Below are positions 30,133 through 42,120 of a stretch of DNA of 64,000 bases, one piece after another (position 1 is the first letter of the stretch; each line of letters begins with the position of its first letter). The DNA comes from Symsagittifera roscoffensis (taxonomy: Eukaryota > Xenacoelomorpha > Acoela > Convolutidae). The notes under the pieces are model-generated. The model saw nothing but the letters and a program-made list of their open reading frames with translations, searched no databases and was not told where the DNA came from. The DNA lies in contig NC_087063.1 of NCBI RefSeq assembly GCF_963678635.1, forward strand, positions 11,192,386 through 11,256,385, in the 5' to 3' direction. The translations under genes and the position numbers were made by a program.

Positions 30133-31681
30133 CTCTTGCCTCCCCCTGCTCGAGCCTTAAGGATATTAGTACTTTTAATTATATTACTAGTTTCGATCTT
30201 ATCCCCCCTTACATGTTCAATTATTTTATCGTCAGTTTTTTGTTTCGGAGTAGAGCTGTCTTTACATTTGTCTTCTCTGGTCTTTCGTGGTGCCTTCCTC
30301 AACTCGACCATCTTGCTCAGCAGCTCTCCTCTAGCTTTCTCCTCCAGACATGTCCCCATCAGGATAGGTTCTCCGAACTTCACCACCGTGTCCCACAGCT
30401 CCTCTTTAAAATCGTCCAATGTGGTGTCGTCGTCCACTTCTCGATTAAAATTGCTCAAGAATCTTCGCCAAGCATCCGCATCCAGAGTGCCTAGGAAGGC
30501 ATCCCCGTTTACCTCGAAGGTGTTCTTCTCCCTTTTCTCTGCACTCAGGAAGATCAATCCCATGTTGGGGTTCTCGCTCGTCAGTGGCAACTCTAGGTTC
30601 TTGCGGGGAGATGAGGTCAAAGGTGGCGTGGGGATGTCTGCCCAATTTTCTCCACTCAGATCTTTCAACAGTTCTTGCGTAGTGAACTCTTCCTCTGATG
30701 GCTTCTGTTCCGGTGTATTTCCCACCTCCATATCATCTCCTGCCTCACAGAGAGTTTCATCCATGCTCTCCTCCCCCGATTCTGCTTCTCTTCTCTCAAG
30801 AATCCTTCTGAATCGATCTTCTACGGGACCACTCCTTTTATCCCCAGGGGTGCCCACTGATAGGGGTGATGGTGTAGCTGGACCCGTTTCCTTATACTCT
30901 GTCAGAGCCACATGCAATGGGCCTGCTGCATCCAGCTCCTTTCCCTCCTGTCTCCTTTCCACCTCCTCTAGTCCGTAAGGTGCCCGGTATTTCCTTGTGG
31001 CAAACAGCATATCGTCTGCTTTCAGTGCGATATGCCCTTCATTCACTATCATCCTGCCATCGTCCCACACCGGCTACTTGTTCTCTAGACCTGCCCGCTC
31101 AAGTGTTCTCAAGGCATCTCGTACCTCGAACTTAGGGGGCATCGACCCTCTCATTTTCTTGGCTTGAGTTGTCCATGAATTTATTTTCGTATCGCTGGTA
31201 TGAAAATAGATCGCTGCAGAGTAGCCGATGAAGAGAGAATCCCAGCCGTCGATGAACTCCTTCTGCTGTTCTTCGGTTGCTGCTCTCGCGAAAAGGGACG
31301 GGACCACCAGGGGCTGTTCATCCCCAGGGTCATTCTCCTCACTGTTGGAAATTCTGGAATGCTTGCTGGCAGGACTTCCTTCTCCAATATCGCCTCTAGC
31401 TCCCTTTTCACCAGCTCGAAGCTTTTCTTCCACGCGGGAATTCTCAAGATCTCTTGTCCATCTGCTGTCAGGGGATTTAGGTTCCAGAACTTGGGATAGG
31501 TTTCGATGGGGCCTTCGCGCTTGCCTCCCATCCTGCACTGCAGTTGTCCTCGAAAACTGTACACCACCAACTCCGGATCCTTCACCTTTCCGAAGAGCAC
31601 CGTGTTGCTCATCTGTGCCCTTAGCACCTCCTGCTGACACCAATTAAGTGTCGTCCCATCTAGTACGCTTTTGAGGCTCAC
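30093..31681 (-). pseudogene. Element 2 ORF3 middle region, broken
   Basis: Overlapping frames 31681-31181, 31643-31074 and 31070-30093 align in order with Element 1 ORF3 residues about 1390-1900 (DGTTLNWC then KFWNL, then an acidic region). A frameshift falls near 31400 and a stop near 31072. No domain is recognised. Confidence 0.75.
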
Positions 31682-31696
31682 GTGGGTAACTGAGTG

Positions 31697-33286
31697 TCAA
31701 TAAGCTTTCACCAGAGGATCTGGAAACGTGAACGTGACGGCCGGTCCATAGATACAGGTTACGACCTCCCCTAGCCCCCGGATCATCCCCATGGGGTCCG
31801 ATCTCATGGCCAGGCATAGGTCCGTCAATAGAGGCATGCCCCCATTCACTTTCCTCCACTCCTCTCTTGTCTTCGGGCTCTTTTCTTCACCAGTCTGTAT
31901 CAGCAGCGTCTTTAGCCCGGCAGCACACTTATACGAGTAGGTGTCAATACTCGAGTGTGTTTTTCCCATCGACAGAGGCACTCCGTATTTCATCAGTCGG
32001 TGAAATGACACCAGTTCCCTGTGGGTTAGAAGCACCAATGTCAAGTATCCGTCTATCCGGAGGGTGTCCACGCCCTGACTGAACATGTATGCTGGGCCCA
32101 TATTAAACAGGTACCTTGGGTAAACCAGGTACAGTGCCAGCAACAGACTGATGGGCATATTCATTACTTCCTGTATGAAGGCTTTAAAGATGGTCTCTTT
32201 CGCGCTATACACTTCGGTCAGGAACTCCTTTCCCCAACATGGACTCAAGAACTCAAGAATCTCGTGATCCCTCCTCGTCCTCAGCTCACCCCTTGCGTGC
32301 TCCCTCCAGAATTCTCCAATCGTGACTTCGTTGGCTGCTGTGACGAACCTGCCAACCGTCATTTCCCTTTTCTCGGCCACTCCCAGCTGCTCCTCAAGAA
32401 AATCCCAGATCTGCTTCACCAGAAGCGGAGCATCTTCTCTTATCTTCTCCGTGGCGTTCTCCAGCCTTGGTGTCAGGAAGGGCCACCTGCCTCCCTCTTG
32501 TGTCAGTCGATACACCATTGACTCCAGCTGCTTCTCCGATGCGGCCACGTTCTTCCTCTCGTTGCTCGGCCCTCTAGATTTACTGGTGGAGCTTGTGATG
32601 GTCACCTCCATGTTTCGAAACCACAGACTGGCCGTCAGGTGAGTCACCACTGGATGATCGTCCCCTATAATCGGACTGAGCTTGAGTTGCCTAGCGAAGT
32701 TAGATATCTCCAGCAAGAGGACCTCGTCCAATACGATGAGGATGTCGGCCAACTCGTGAAAGCCCCTCAACGCGTGGGACACATCCGCCCACGCCGCCGC
32801 GAGTTCTGACCTGCGAAGTCGCAAGTTCGTAGGTTCCAGTTCCCGATTGGGAGCTGCCATCAGAATACGCCATCCATTCCCTTCTGCTATCAAGATCAAG
32901 ATCGCATACACAAATTGCAGAGCGGGAGGCATGCTCGCGTACCCGGGGGACGTCGTGAACGCCATTTTTGTCTTGGAGCCAAATCGTGAGGCAACGTTTT
33001 CTTGTACTTCATTCATGGCTGCAAATAATGTCTGGATGGCTTCCCAGATCTTCTTCGGCGTAGGTTCATCACCCTTGAGCTGCTCAAGAAACCCCGTCGC
33101 ATGCAAGTGATCGTTCGTCCCTGCAAACAGCAGTAGCTCAGGCTCGCAAGGCATCTCTGATTTCACGGCCACCACCAGGGTTAATATCTGGTTTAGCTCC
33201 GCTCCTGGCAATGAATATGTCAGAGTTTCCGGCCAAAACAATTTGGGAGACGTCCCCTCAAAGTCCGATCCCGCCACGATGACCAC
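31697..33286 (-). pseudogene. Element 2 ORF3 segment with second SGNH-like unit
   Basis: 529 codons. Starts VIVAGSDF and LFWPETLT, then LLLFAGTNDHLHATG and, later, IGDDHPVVTHL. These resemble SGNH block I, III (GTND) and V (D-x-H / D-D-H) in order and spacing. Element 1 has the diverged VVANSEF, FAGIND and DDDH at the same places. The remaining half aligns with the unrecognised part of ORF3. Separated from flanking frames by short breaks. Confidence 0.75.
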
Positions 33287-33321
33287 CCTCGCTGCGGCTG
33301 GGTCTGCCTTGTCATAAACAG

Positions 33322-35799
33322 CTAAGGTTTTGGCAGCTGCGTATTCCCGCAGGGTTTCCCGTATCTGGGGTCGTTGGCTAGTTTCGTACCTTCATACGCA
33401 GCGTCTGGTAATTCCATCTCTCTCGGATCCATCAGCTTGTCCACCACCCTCAACTGTGCTGGAGTGGCCACCTTAATCCTGGCAATGCTGGTTCGGTGTT
33501 TGGGAGGCTCCACCACGAATCCCGGACTCCCTAATGACTTGAGAGGTCTATAGTTAATAGGTCCCATCACCGATTTTGTGGGAATCCCAGTCAGATCCGC
33601 CGTCTCCATCATTTTGGCTCTCGAGAAGTGTGTCTCGTGAGCCTTCAGCCCTTCCACGCACTGGAGTCTACCCAAGTCTTTGTGCGACACCTGCTCAAGA
33701 CCCAAAGCTTTCGCTAACTCTAGCCTGCATTCCAGGTCTTCCAAGTCCAGCTCCTTGACCTTCTCCACATATTTCGACCTGCTGGTCTCCGTTGGTCTCT
33801 CCGGCTTCTTCTTCTCCGCCACCACCACCGAGGATATTATCGATCCCTGGGGAGTTGATGACGTTGCCTCGTCAGCCTCCATGGGCGCGGCGCCCGGCAA
33901 CTTGGTTCGGCTGTTCCTTGAACTGTCTCTAGAATCGGCCATTGCACCCAAGTGACTGGACAAAGCCCTCGAGTTGAAGAAGGGTGGATTTGGGGGTGGT
34001 CCGAATGTGACCTGTGCCGTCTCTAGCAACTCTGCCTCCAATGCGCTTATGTGCCTTTGGAAGACGTCATTCAACCACTCCACCCCTCTGGGCCTATCAA
34101 AGTGAATCCCATCCGCCGAGGATGCATCGTCAGGGAAAGCGGATAGCTCCATTTGCTCGGCCACGTCCAACAACCCAACGGGGAGGACACTTCTTCGGTT
34201 TATCTGCCTGATTATTTCGTTCAGGTTTCGCACTTTTGTGTTCATTTCCATTGCATGCTGGTCCGCTTTCATGTTGTAAGGGATGGTGCTCACCGTAAGA
34301 ATAGCCGGATCCATTTGAATCCGCAATTCCTCAAGAATGCAGCTCATCTTGTCGTGCAGCCTCGCCACCTTCTTTGCTTCCCCCCTGGACACGTCATTCG
34401 TCCCGATCATTAGAGTCACCGTGTAAACTCTTGCCATACCTAGCATCTCAAGTGTCGCTAGCATCTGCGGCGTCGCGGCTCCAGCGAAGCTCAAGATCCC
34501 CGTTTGCCAATGGGACTGGATCCGGGTCAGCACCCGCAACAAAATGTCCCCTATGATCAGGTGGACCGCCCCCTCAGGCACACGTGGCTGCGTGTGGTAT
34601 TCCACCCAAGCTGCGTCATGGAAGCAATCTCTCCTGTCTCTCTGCGCTGTGCTCCAGTCCATCCGATTGTGCCTGTGGTATCTACTCTCCGTATTCTTTT
34701 TGTAACTCGAGATTACCACACTCCTGACAGGTTGCTCCCCCCACGTCGAGGGTAAGTCCACTCTTGCCGGACTCTCGCGATTCCTTAGTTGTAGCCGCTC
34801 GTGCAACTCTTTCAGTCGTGACGAGCTACCACTCACCTGACTACCACCCGGGGTCGAACTTGGCGTATATCCAGGCAGCGCGACGTCCAGGCAGCGCGAC
34901 ATCAACGGGCGTATTACTTGTGTCTCCAGACCACACAGGGAGGACGCTGATTCAGACGGTATCCACACCTCCAACCCTTCGTTCATATGTTCTTGAGCAG
35001 CACGATCGAGGTTGAATCGTCCCTTCGACCTAGGAGCTTCATCCACCTCCATACGTGACTCTGGTCTTGAGCCGGTCACCACCCGCTCTTTGGGCCTAGC
35101 CCCTTTCTGCATGTCGAGCTCGCGTTGTCGTTGCTGGATCCTTTCAAGCTCTGACTTCAGCTGCTCGCAATTCGCGGCATTCTCTCGCACCCTTTCTGCC
35201 TGTAGCTGTTCAGCTCTCATCATGTCCAGTTCCCTCCGCGCTTGATCCCTCTCAACTTTTGCCTGATCTCTCTCGAGCACCGCTTGATCCCGGCCGAGGT
35301 TCGCCTTGTTCCTCTCCCGCTGAGTCGTCTCAAGCTCTCTCTTCATGATACTGACGTCCGGGTACGCTTCCCCCGTCTGCTGTGCTCGAGAAATCAATGG
35401 TGTCTTGCTCGTGCTCTGGCCCGTGGATCTGACTGATGGTCTGACCAGCAGTGGGAATTCCCCTGCACCATACTCAGTATTATTGCTCAAGCCAGGGTTC
35501 CTCGCCAAATCGAACCCTCTTATTGCTCCATCCACGTTCCAAGACAGCCACCTGGTTTGCTCTTGATTAGATATTCCATCGGTGGTGTAGCCCACCATCA
35601 AAACTCCTTCTGTCGCAGACTCTCGGCACTCGCCCTCATCATCCAACTGGAGGATGGCATTCAACATCACTGCCATTCTCTCATCCACTTGAGTATAATC
35701 CAGGTCCCCTAGACGTCTGTATAATTCGTCAAGTGTGGGTTTTTTCAAAGCCGATGGCATGGACTTCCAGAATCGATCTGCCATTTCCGTAATTTCCAA
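33322..35799 (-). pseudogene. Element 2 ORF3 N-terminal part with SGNH domain
   Basis: 825 codons, ATG at 35799. It has an N-terminal block like Element 1 (DELYRRLGDLD), a strong coiled coil of repeated RDQA/ERDQ units (about residues 160-235), then an SGNH domain: HLIIGDILLRVL, LSFAGAATPQ, MIGTNDVSRG and ADGIHFD. The block I nucleophile Ser is Ile here (GDI), so this copy could not be a normal SGNH hydrolase. The region ends at a break near 33320. Confidence 0.85.
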
Positions 35800-36231
35800 G
35801 TGATCTTGAGTATTAGCAACTTGAGTTTACCTGAGCAACTTGAGCTTACCTGAGCAACTTGAGTTTACTTCTTGAGGTGTCGTTCAACTTGTGTTCTCTT
35901 TCTTCAATTGAATACAGTTGAGTAATCAATTTGACTTTACCAAATCAATCTGAAAATAACACCCCATTTTTAGACTAACAGGCTGTGTTCCTACCCTAAA
36001 AACCCCCCTTCACTACTATATTTAAAACCCTTTCCTTTCCGTCATACTAAAATAGTTCAATTGGAAATCTTCTAAAAACATGCAAATTCATTTTATGTTT
36101 TAGCACCATCAACCATTTAAAATGTTAATTGTCATGCCAATCACCTCTAAAATTCTTTACCTGTTTTGTACCCCCACACCTAACTCGAGATTCTTCCCTC
36201 ATGCCCAACTCGAGACCCCCGCGTACCCGAC
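35800..36231 (-). other. Element 2 gap between pol and ORF3, with CTTGAG repeats
   Basis: Noncoding. Contains a three-copy 19-bp direct repeat, GCAACTTGAGYTTACCTGA, at about 35815-35875, each holding the CTTGAG word, with further copies on both sides. It corresponds to the 14486-14891 gap of Element 1, which has no such repeat. Confidence 0.8.
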
Positions 36232-36847
36232 TCAGGCGATGCTAAAGTAGTAATTCTTGTGAAGATGCACCATTATCTTAGTTTCTGCGAAGACCACGTG
36301 TAGGATAGCGTACAATTCCATTGGGCTCAACTTCCCCCTGTTTGGGTCATACACCGGCATTGAGACCTCCGTTATCCCTCTTTCAATCATGAAGTCTCGT
36401 AGTCTCGTTAGTGCCAACATCACGTGTTCAGGATCGATCGTGTTCCTGTCATTGACCCTCGTCACTAGGAAGCACAGGTATTTGCCCGGGACTTGTGCTA
36501 CTGATGGTGGAAGCGCGGCCATTCCTCCCAGTCCCGGTCTCTGTCTAAACAGAAACTCCACGTTCTGGTACTCTCTCTTGAAGTCAGCTTCCAGTCTTGA
36601 TTTGAAACCGCGCGATTTGAATGTCCGCCGTGATACAGATTGCGCTAGTCCTGTCTGACAGAATGAAGTCACTATCTGTTATCAGGATATTTTCTGAGTA
36701 TTCGTTTGGTATTTCAAACTTCGTTTTGAAATTCCGTCCTATGGTAGGCTCGGCCTCCTCCCCTTCCAGTTCCAGTCCGCACTTTTCTCTCACTTCTCTG
36801 AGTTTCTTTATCATCAAATTTTCGGTGTGGGTAAGTCCTACCCCCAC
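36232..36847 (-). pseudogene. Element 2 macrodomain, frameshifted
   Basis: Frames 36847-36584 and 36672-36232 together cover the whole C-terminal macrodomain of Pol (GVGLTHTENLMIKKL; ILITDSDFIL; ADFKREYQNVEFL; KYLCFLVTR; VSMPVYDPNRGKL; TKIMVHLHK). The frame break is near 36600. Residues at the two recalled TARG1 catalytic positions are again Arg and Gly, so this is a family trait and not decay. Confidence 0.8.
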
Positions 36848-39199
36848 TCACCGGACAAAAATATTTATCGACGTCCCCGTCGATGATGCTGGGTCTGAAT
36901 TATCCGGCGCAATGTCGAGCGGGCTGTCTGTTGCCGTCCAGCCGAAAAGAGGATCCTCCGTTTTCATGTACTTCCCCGCTGATATGTCAACTTGCTGTAT
37001 GCTCTGTCCTTCCTCGCTTCCGTTCTTGACATCACGCATCCATTCTAATATCCTCAAGTTCGTATTCTCCCTCCTCTCTATCTCGCTCTGTTCTAAATCC
37101 GTCTCCCGCTCCGGCGTCGAGTAGTCTTCCTGTGGGTAGTGTTCATTATCGTCGATGATCTGCCATTCACCATCTGCCGCCAGCTCGCCCACACTTATTA
37201 GTTCTTTGCTTAGGTTATCGGGCTGTATCTTGTCGATCAAGAAATCGTCCCCGTACCTGTTGTACCTCATGCCTGTGCGTTTGCGATTGCCACTCCTTGT
37301 CCCCGCTGGTATTGACAAGTCTGGTTCTGTCCACTTCGGCACCTCACCTTGCTCCGGATCGTTCCAATCTTCTTCCACAAAAGATTCCGCTTCAGAGTCC
37401 GCGTCTATTTTTTCATTGTCATCCAGACTCAAGTTATCATTGCCATCTTTCTTATCTCTGGTGCCTTTTTCATTCACTTCACATGCTGGTTCCACCAGTT
37501 GGTACTCTAGTCCCTCCATGTCGTTTGGTATACACCAGTCCTCTGGGGATTGGACATGAGGCTTCAGGTTCTCATAATGTGCTGCTCGCCCAGTACTCAA
37601 GCGGTAGAACCATTCTTGTTGATGTACTTCAGTTATCATGAATGGTCCTCTCCATTTCTTGAGTAGTTTCTTCTTCCCCTTGGGCGGTATCACATTCTGG
37701 AAAACCCACACATACTGGCCCACTTCATATGGCTTCGCCTGTGATATTTTTTCATCATATTTTTTGCGCTGTCTCATTTATGCCTGCGCAGTGTTCCTCC
37801 TGCATAGCTCGTTTATTTCCTGCTGTCTCCTGATCGCCTCTTTCACGTAAGCTTGAGGCGACGTCCTCTTTCCTTCATACTCCGGGTAAAAGAACGTCAG
37901 GGGCATCGCTCTCTCTTTGCCTGTCAACATCATGAATGGACTGATTCCCGTCGTTGAGTGTTGAGTACTGTTGTATGCCCCTACGACTTGAGGCAGATAC
38001 TTATCCCAGTCCGTCATGTATCTAGAGCAGAATACCCTCAGCATGTTCACCAACGTTCTATTCTGTCTTTCTACCAGCCCGTTGGTCTGAGGATGGTAAG
38101 TCGTCGAGTGTGCTTGAGCTATGTGTGACCTCTTCATTAATTCCTTAGTCAAGTCCCCCACAAAGGCTTTGCCGTTGTCTGACTGAAAAGTCATTGGACA
38201 ACCATACCTTGATATCCAATGGGTTATCAAGTGGTCACAAGTCTCCTCTGCTGAAGCTTTTTGACACGGCACCGCTTTTGCCAGTTTTGTGAAGTGATCA
38301 ATTATAACCAGTATCTGGTTATACCCCGACTCCGTCATACAGATCTTCTGATGGTCTGTTTGCACCACTTCATTAAATTCCGAGCTTTCCACCGACTTGA
38401 GTGGGAATTTCATCTTCCTTGGATCTTTCACTTGCAAGCATGCCAGGCATGCATTCACCCACCTCTCACAGGCTTTCCTCAATCCCGGCCAATCGAACCT
38501 GTGAAGTATTCTCTGTTGCACTTTGTCTATCCCCTGGTGCCCCATCTGATCGTGCGATCTGAATAACACTTCCCTTTGATACAATTGTGGTAATATGATG
38601 AGGTTGTGTTTGTGTAGTATCTTGTCCTCGTCTTTTCTCTTGCATGCTACCACCCCGTCAGCCGTGTGATAGAGTAACTCTTTCCTCTCTTTGTAGAACT
38701 GGCTTAGGATCTTGTAGCTGTCTTCTTCAAGTTCCCCTTTCTCCTTGGACCCCGTTCGGATCCATTTGGAGAGATTGCTTGTCATCTTGTCATTCTTCTG
38801 GGCTCTTATCAGGTCCGACAGCCTATATCTCGCTTTGACATGTTCCTTCAGCGCCATGATCTGCCCATTCATCTCCCCAGGGTTGTGGACGTCGTCATTC
38901 AGCTTCACGCACACTATCCTCCTTACCACCTTCATGTCGTCTTCCGGCACCAGATTTGTTCTCACATTTGAATTGCATGATAGCTCCCTGAATGGCTTCC
39001 TCGAAACTGCAATCCTTTCAAGTTCTTCACCACCTCGTATCTCTTGCACGTCCATGTTGAAGGTTCCTGAGGACGGATCTGTTCGCAGTTCCCTGTCGTG
39101 GTGTCTAATCTTTTCTTCTGCTAATATCATGCAGAGACTATCTTGATCGTCACTGCTCGCTTCCGAGTCCTCATCCCACATTTCACACTCCCCGGACAA
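36848..39199 (-). pseudogene. Element 2 integrase and linker
   Basis: Frames 39199-37778 and 37777-36848. HDQMGH and CLAC zinc ligands, then DHQKICM, QSDNGKAF and GLVERQN give D, D and E as in Element 1. The GPF module (KKWRGPFMITEVHQ) follows. A TAA at 37778-37780 separates the two frames, and a TGA at 36848 precedes the macrodomain. Confidence 0.88.
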
Positions 39200-40978
39200 A
39201 TTTTCTCCTCAGTGTTTTCTTCTTCTGTGGACGTGGACCGCTCCCCGGACTCTTGACCTGGTCCCAGGTATTCAGCTTCTTCCTTGAATTCCACTCTCTT
39301 TCTCCTGACTCTAGTCTGTTCAAGTAATTCAGCTGGGATCTTTTCAACCAGTGACTGCACCACTTCCTTCCCATCAAGGCTAGTCACCTTCGAGGTATTT
39401 CTATCACTAGCTGTCCCGCTCTTTCGTAGTATTGTGACCTCAGGTTCCTCTTTACAGTTTTCTTGAATCACGGGCTTATCATCTGCTAGTGTCTCGAGTA
39501 ACCCCTCTAAGTCTTTGTCTATTTGTGCTTCCCCCAGCTCTACCTGGTTGAGATCGTAGCCTTTTGCTTTGAGCGTCTCCCTCACGATCTTTGACTAGCG
39601 CATTATTCCTATCGGCATCCCTCGGTTCTTTCTCAAGATTGTTTTTCTCGTAGTTTCCTTTGGTAACTCGGGGTGATCTTCTATTGGTTTGCCTGATTTG
39701 TCCAGCCATCTCGTGAGAGGAAGACTGTCATACGTTTCCTTGTCCATGAAGGAGAAGCCATCTTTGATCTCAGGTCTATCTGCCTCCCTCTGTTCTTGTC
39801 TCTCGTAGAACTCCGTCTTCTTGCTCAAGCTGTCAGCATTTTGATGTTTGTCTCGTGTTCTGTGCTCAATTATCATATTGTATCCGTCCAGGCGAACTAT
39901 CCACCTCCCAAGGTAACTTTGGTCCATTGAGTACGTCTTCAGCCAGCTCAGTGCCCGGTTGTCGACTCGCATGGCTCACTGTCGGCTTGAATGGCTCACT
40001 GCCTAGGTATGCCCTATATTTCTCGACAAAGGTAACCACCGCGAACATCTCTGCTTTCGGTGCTCGGTACTTCATTTCCGTGTAACTTAGGACTTTGCTC
40101 CCGTACGCTATTGGTCTCAAGACTGTCTTCCCATTCCACTCTTGTTCTTGGTGGAGAATTCCAGATATCGCTACTACCGATGCGTCCGTACCCAGTACGT
40201 ACATACCCTTCTCTGTTGGCATCCCTAGTACTGGTGCCTCGCACAACTCTTTCTTTATTCTCTGGAATGACTCTTCTGCTGCGTTATTCCACGTGAACTT
40301 CTTGCCCTTGTGGCTCATTAAATGTTGCATTGGATAGACCTTGTCTGCGTAGCCTTTGACGAATTCCCTATAGTAATTTGCAAAACCCAGAAAGCTCATC
40401 AATTGGTGTTCCGTTTTCGGCGATTTCCAAGTTAGAACTGCCTCCACTGCGTCTGGATCTGGTCTGATGCCGTGTTTGTCCACCATCCTGCCCAAGTATT
40501 TTATCGAGTCCTTGAGTATCTCACACTTTGATGGTTTGCACTTCAGCCCCGACCTCTTCATACACGCAAATACTTCGTCAAGTCTCTCAATGTGGTCCTC
40601 TAGTGGTGGTGTCGCTATTACCACGTCATCCACATAGCACATTACCAGATTGCCGTACTTCTTCGTCACGCCTATCAGCGCATGTGCCATCAACCGCTGA
40701 AACGTGGCTGTGGCATTGCAAAGTCCAAACGGCATCCGTTTCCATTGAAACAGACCCAACTCGCAGGCAAACCCTGTCTTGTCCCTGTCCTGCTTCCTGA
40801 GTGGTACCTGCCAAAAAGCCGAGCCTAAATCAAGAGTCGTAAAAAATTTTGCATCACCTAACTTCGAGAGGCTCTCATCAATCCTAGGTATGGGATAGGC
40901 ATCCTTCACCGTGACGGAGTTCAGGTATCGAAAGTCACAACAAAACCTCAACTGAAAGCCTTTCTTTTTGGCCATCAC
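39127..40978 (-). pseudogene. Element 2 reverse transcriptase and RNase H
   Basis: Frames 40978-39866, 39972-39595 and 39585-39127. LRFCCDFRYLN is continuous with the upstream KKKG, so there is no break where Element 1 has its G7 run. YVDDVVIATP and the RNase H acid residues are intact. A frame break with a small local duplication of CAGTGAGCCAT lies near 39960-39980, before RVDNRALSW. Two GTCCGGGGAG cores lie at about 39190 and 39241. Confidence 0.88.
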
Positions 40979-40984
40979 TACTCC

Positions 40985-42120
40985 TCACGCCCACGGTGTT
41001 TTGGATGGTTCTATCATGTCATACTCTAGTAGCGTTTCAATCTCCTTTCTACACGCATCCGATTTGTGTGGGGTCATGCGCCCCCCCTCCCTGTGCGGTA
41101 TTGCGTTTTCCTCAAGTTCTATTTCGTGCTCAACAAAATTACAACATCCGATGTCTGCCTTATGTCTTGAAAAAACTTCTTCGTTCCGTTCTAGTACGTC
41201 CTTGATGGCTTCGAGCTGTTCGTCCGTGAACTTGCCTCTTAAGTGTTCAATATCCGGTAGAACCTGTTTATCACCCTGTATTTCGTCTAATGTGGGCCAT
41301 TCCGGGAAATTCGAACAGCTCGATAGTCCATCATCCGTCTCTGACTTAAGTGACTTCACAAGACCTGATGAATCTTTTATTTTATTCAATCGTCTCAACA
41401 TACAAATTTTGTCCCTTTGATTGGGACAATCAACAACTTGATTTTGTTTATGGTTTTCAGTCATTTCATATCGAGTTTTAACAGGTAAAGCATATCCCAA
41501 TTTCCTCCCCCTTTGTATCGTGATTGGCATGTCAAGTGTATTCAACAAGACACTCACGCAGAGGCCGCTCTTCGTAATCGAGAAGGATCTTCCTAAAACA
41601 GCAGCACTTTGACTATTTGGGTTTGGGACTACGCATACCTGCTTGTTGTCACTTAGTTCATTGTAATTTTTCATTCGTAAGCTTACAATCGCCGCCTCGT
41701 TCGCCTTTAGCCTCACCCTCCTACTCAAGAATACCGGTGCTTTGGTTTCATTTGCCATTATTAAATTTACCGGTTTGATTGCGTACCTCCTATCCGGGTT
41801 CCGTATCCTGAACATTGCGTTGTTTAGATCAATCGCTACATCAAAGTTCCTGATGAAGTCTCTGCCTAAAATAAATTGGTCAGACTCATCTAGGTTTTCT
41901 ACCACAAGAAAGCTCATCCACAGGTTACGTTCCCCCAGATTGAGGGCTATTATCGGCGTTCTGCCCAACACCCGCAGGGCCCCTTTGTTTGCAGCTGACA
42001 ACCGTATTCTCGAATCTATCAAATCATCTTTGTTGAAGCCCATTCGTTCCCAAGTTTCGATTGGTATGACACTCAAGACTGCTCCCGTATCGAGTAACCC
42101 ACGTAACTGAGTCTTTTAGC
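40985..42120 (-). pseudogene. Element 2 protease and Pol N-terminus
   Basis: The minus strand reads LLDTGA-LSVIP just upstream of 42076, then FILGRDFIRNFD, ending in MIEPSKTPWA at 40985. A TGA here separates it from the RT frame. It aligns throughout with residues about 1155-1530 of Element 1 ORF1. Confidence 0.85.
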
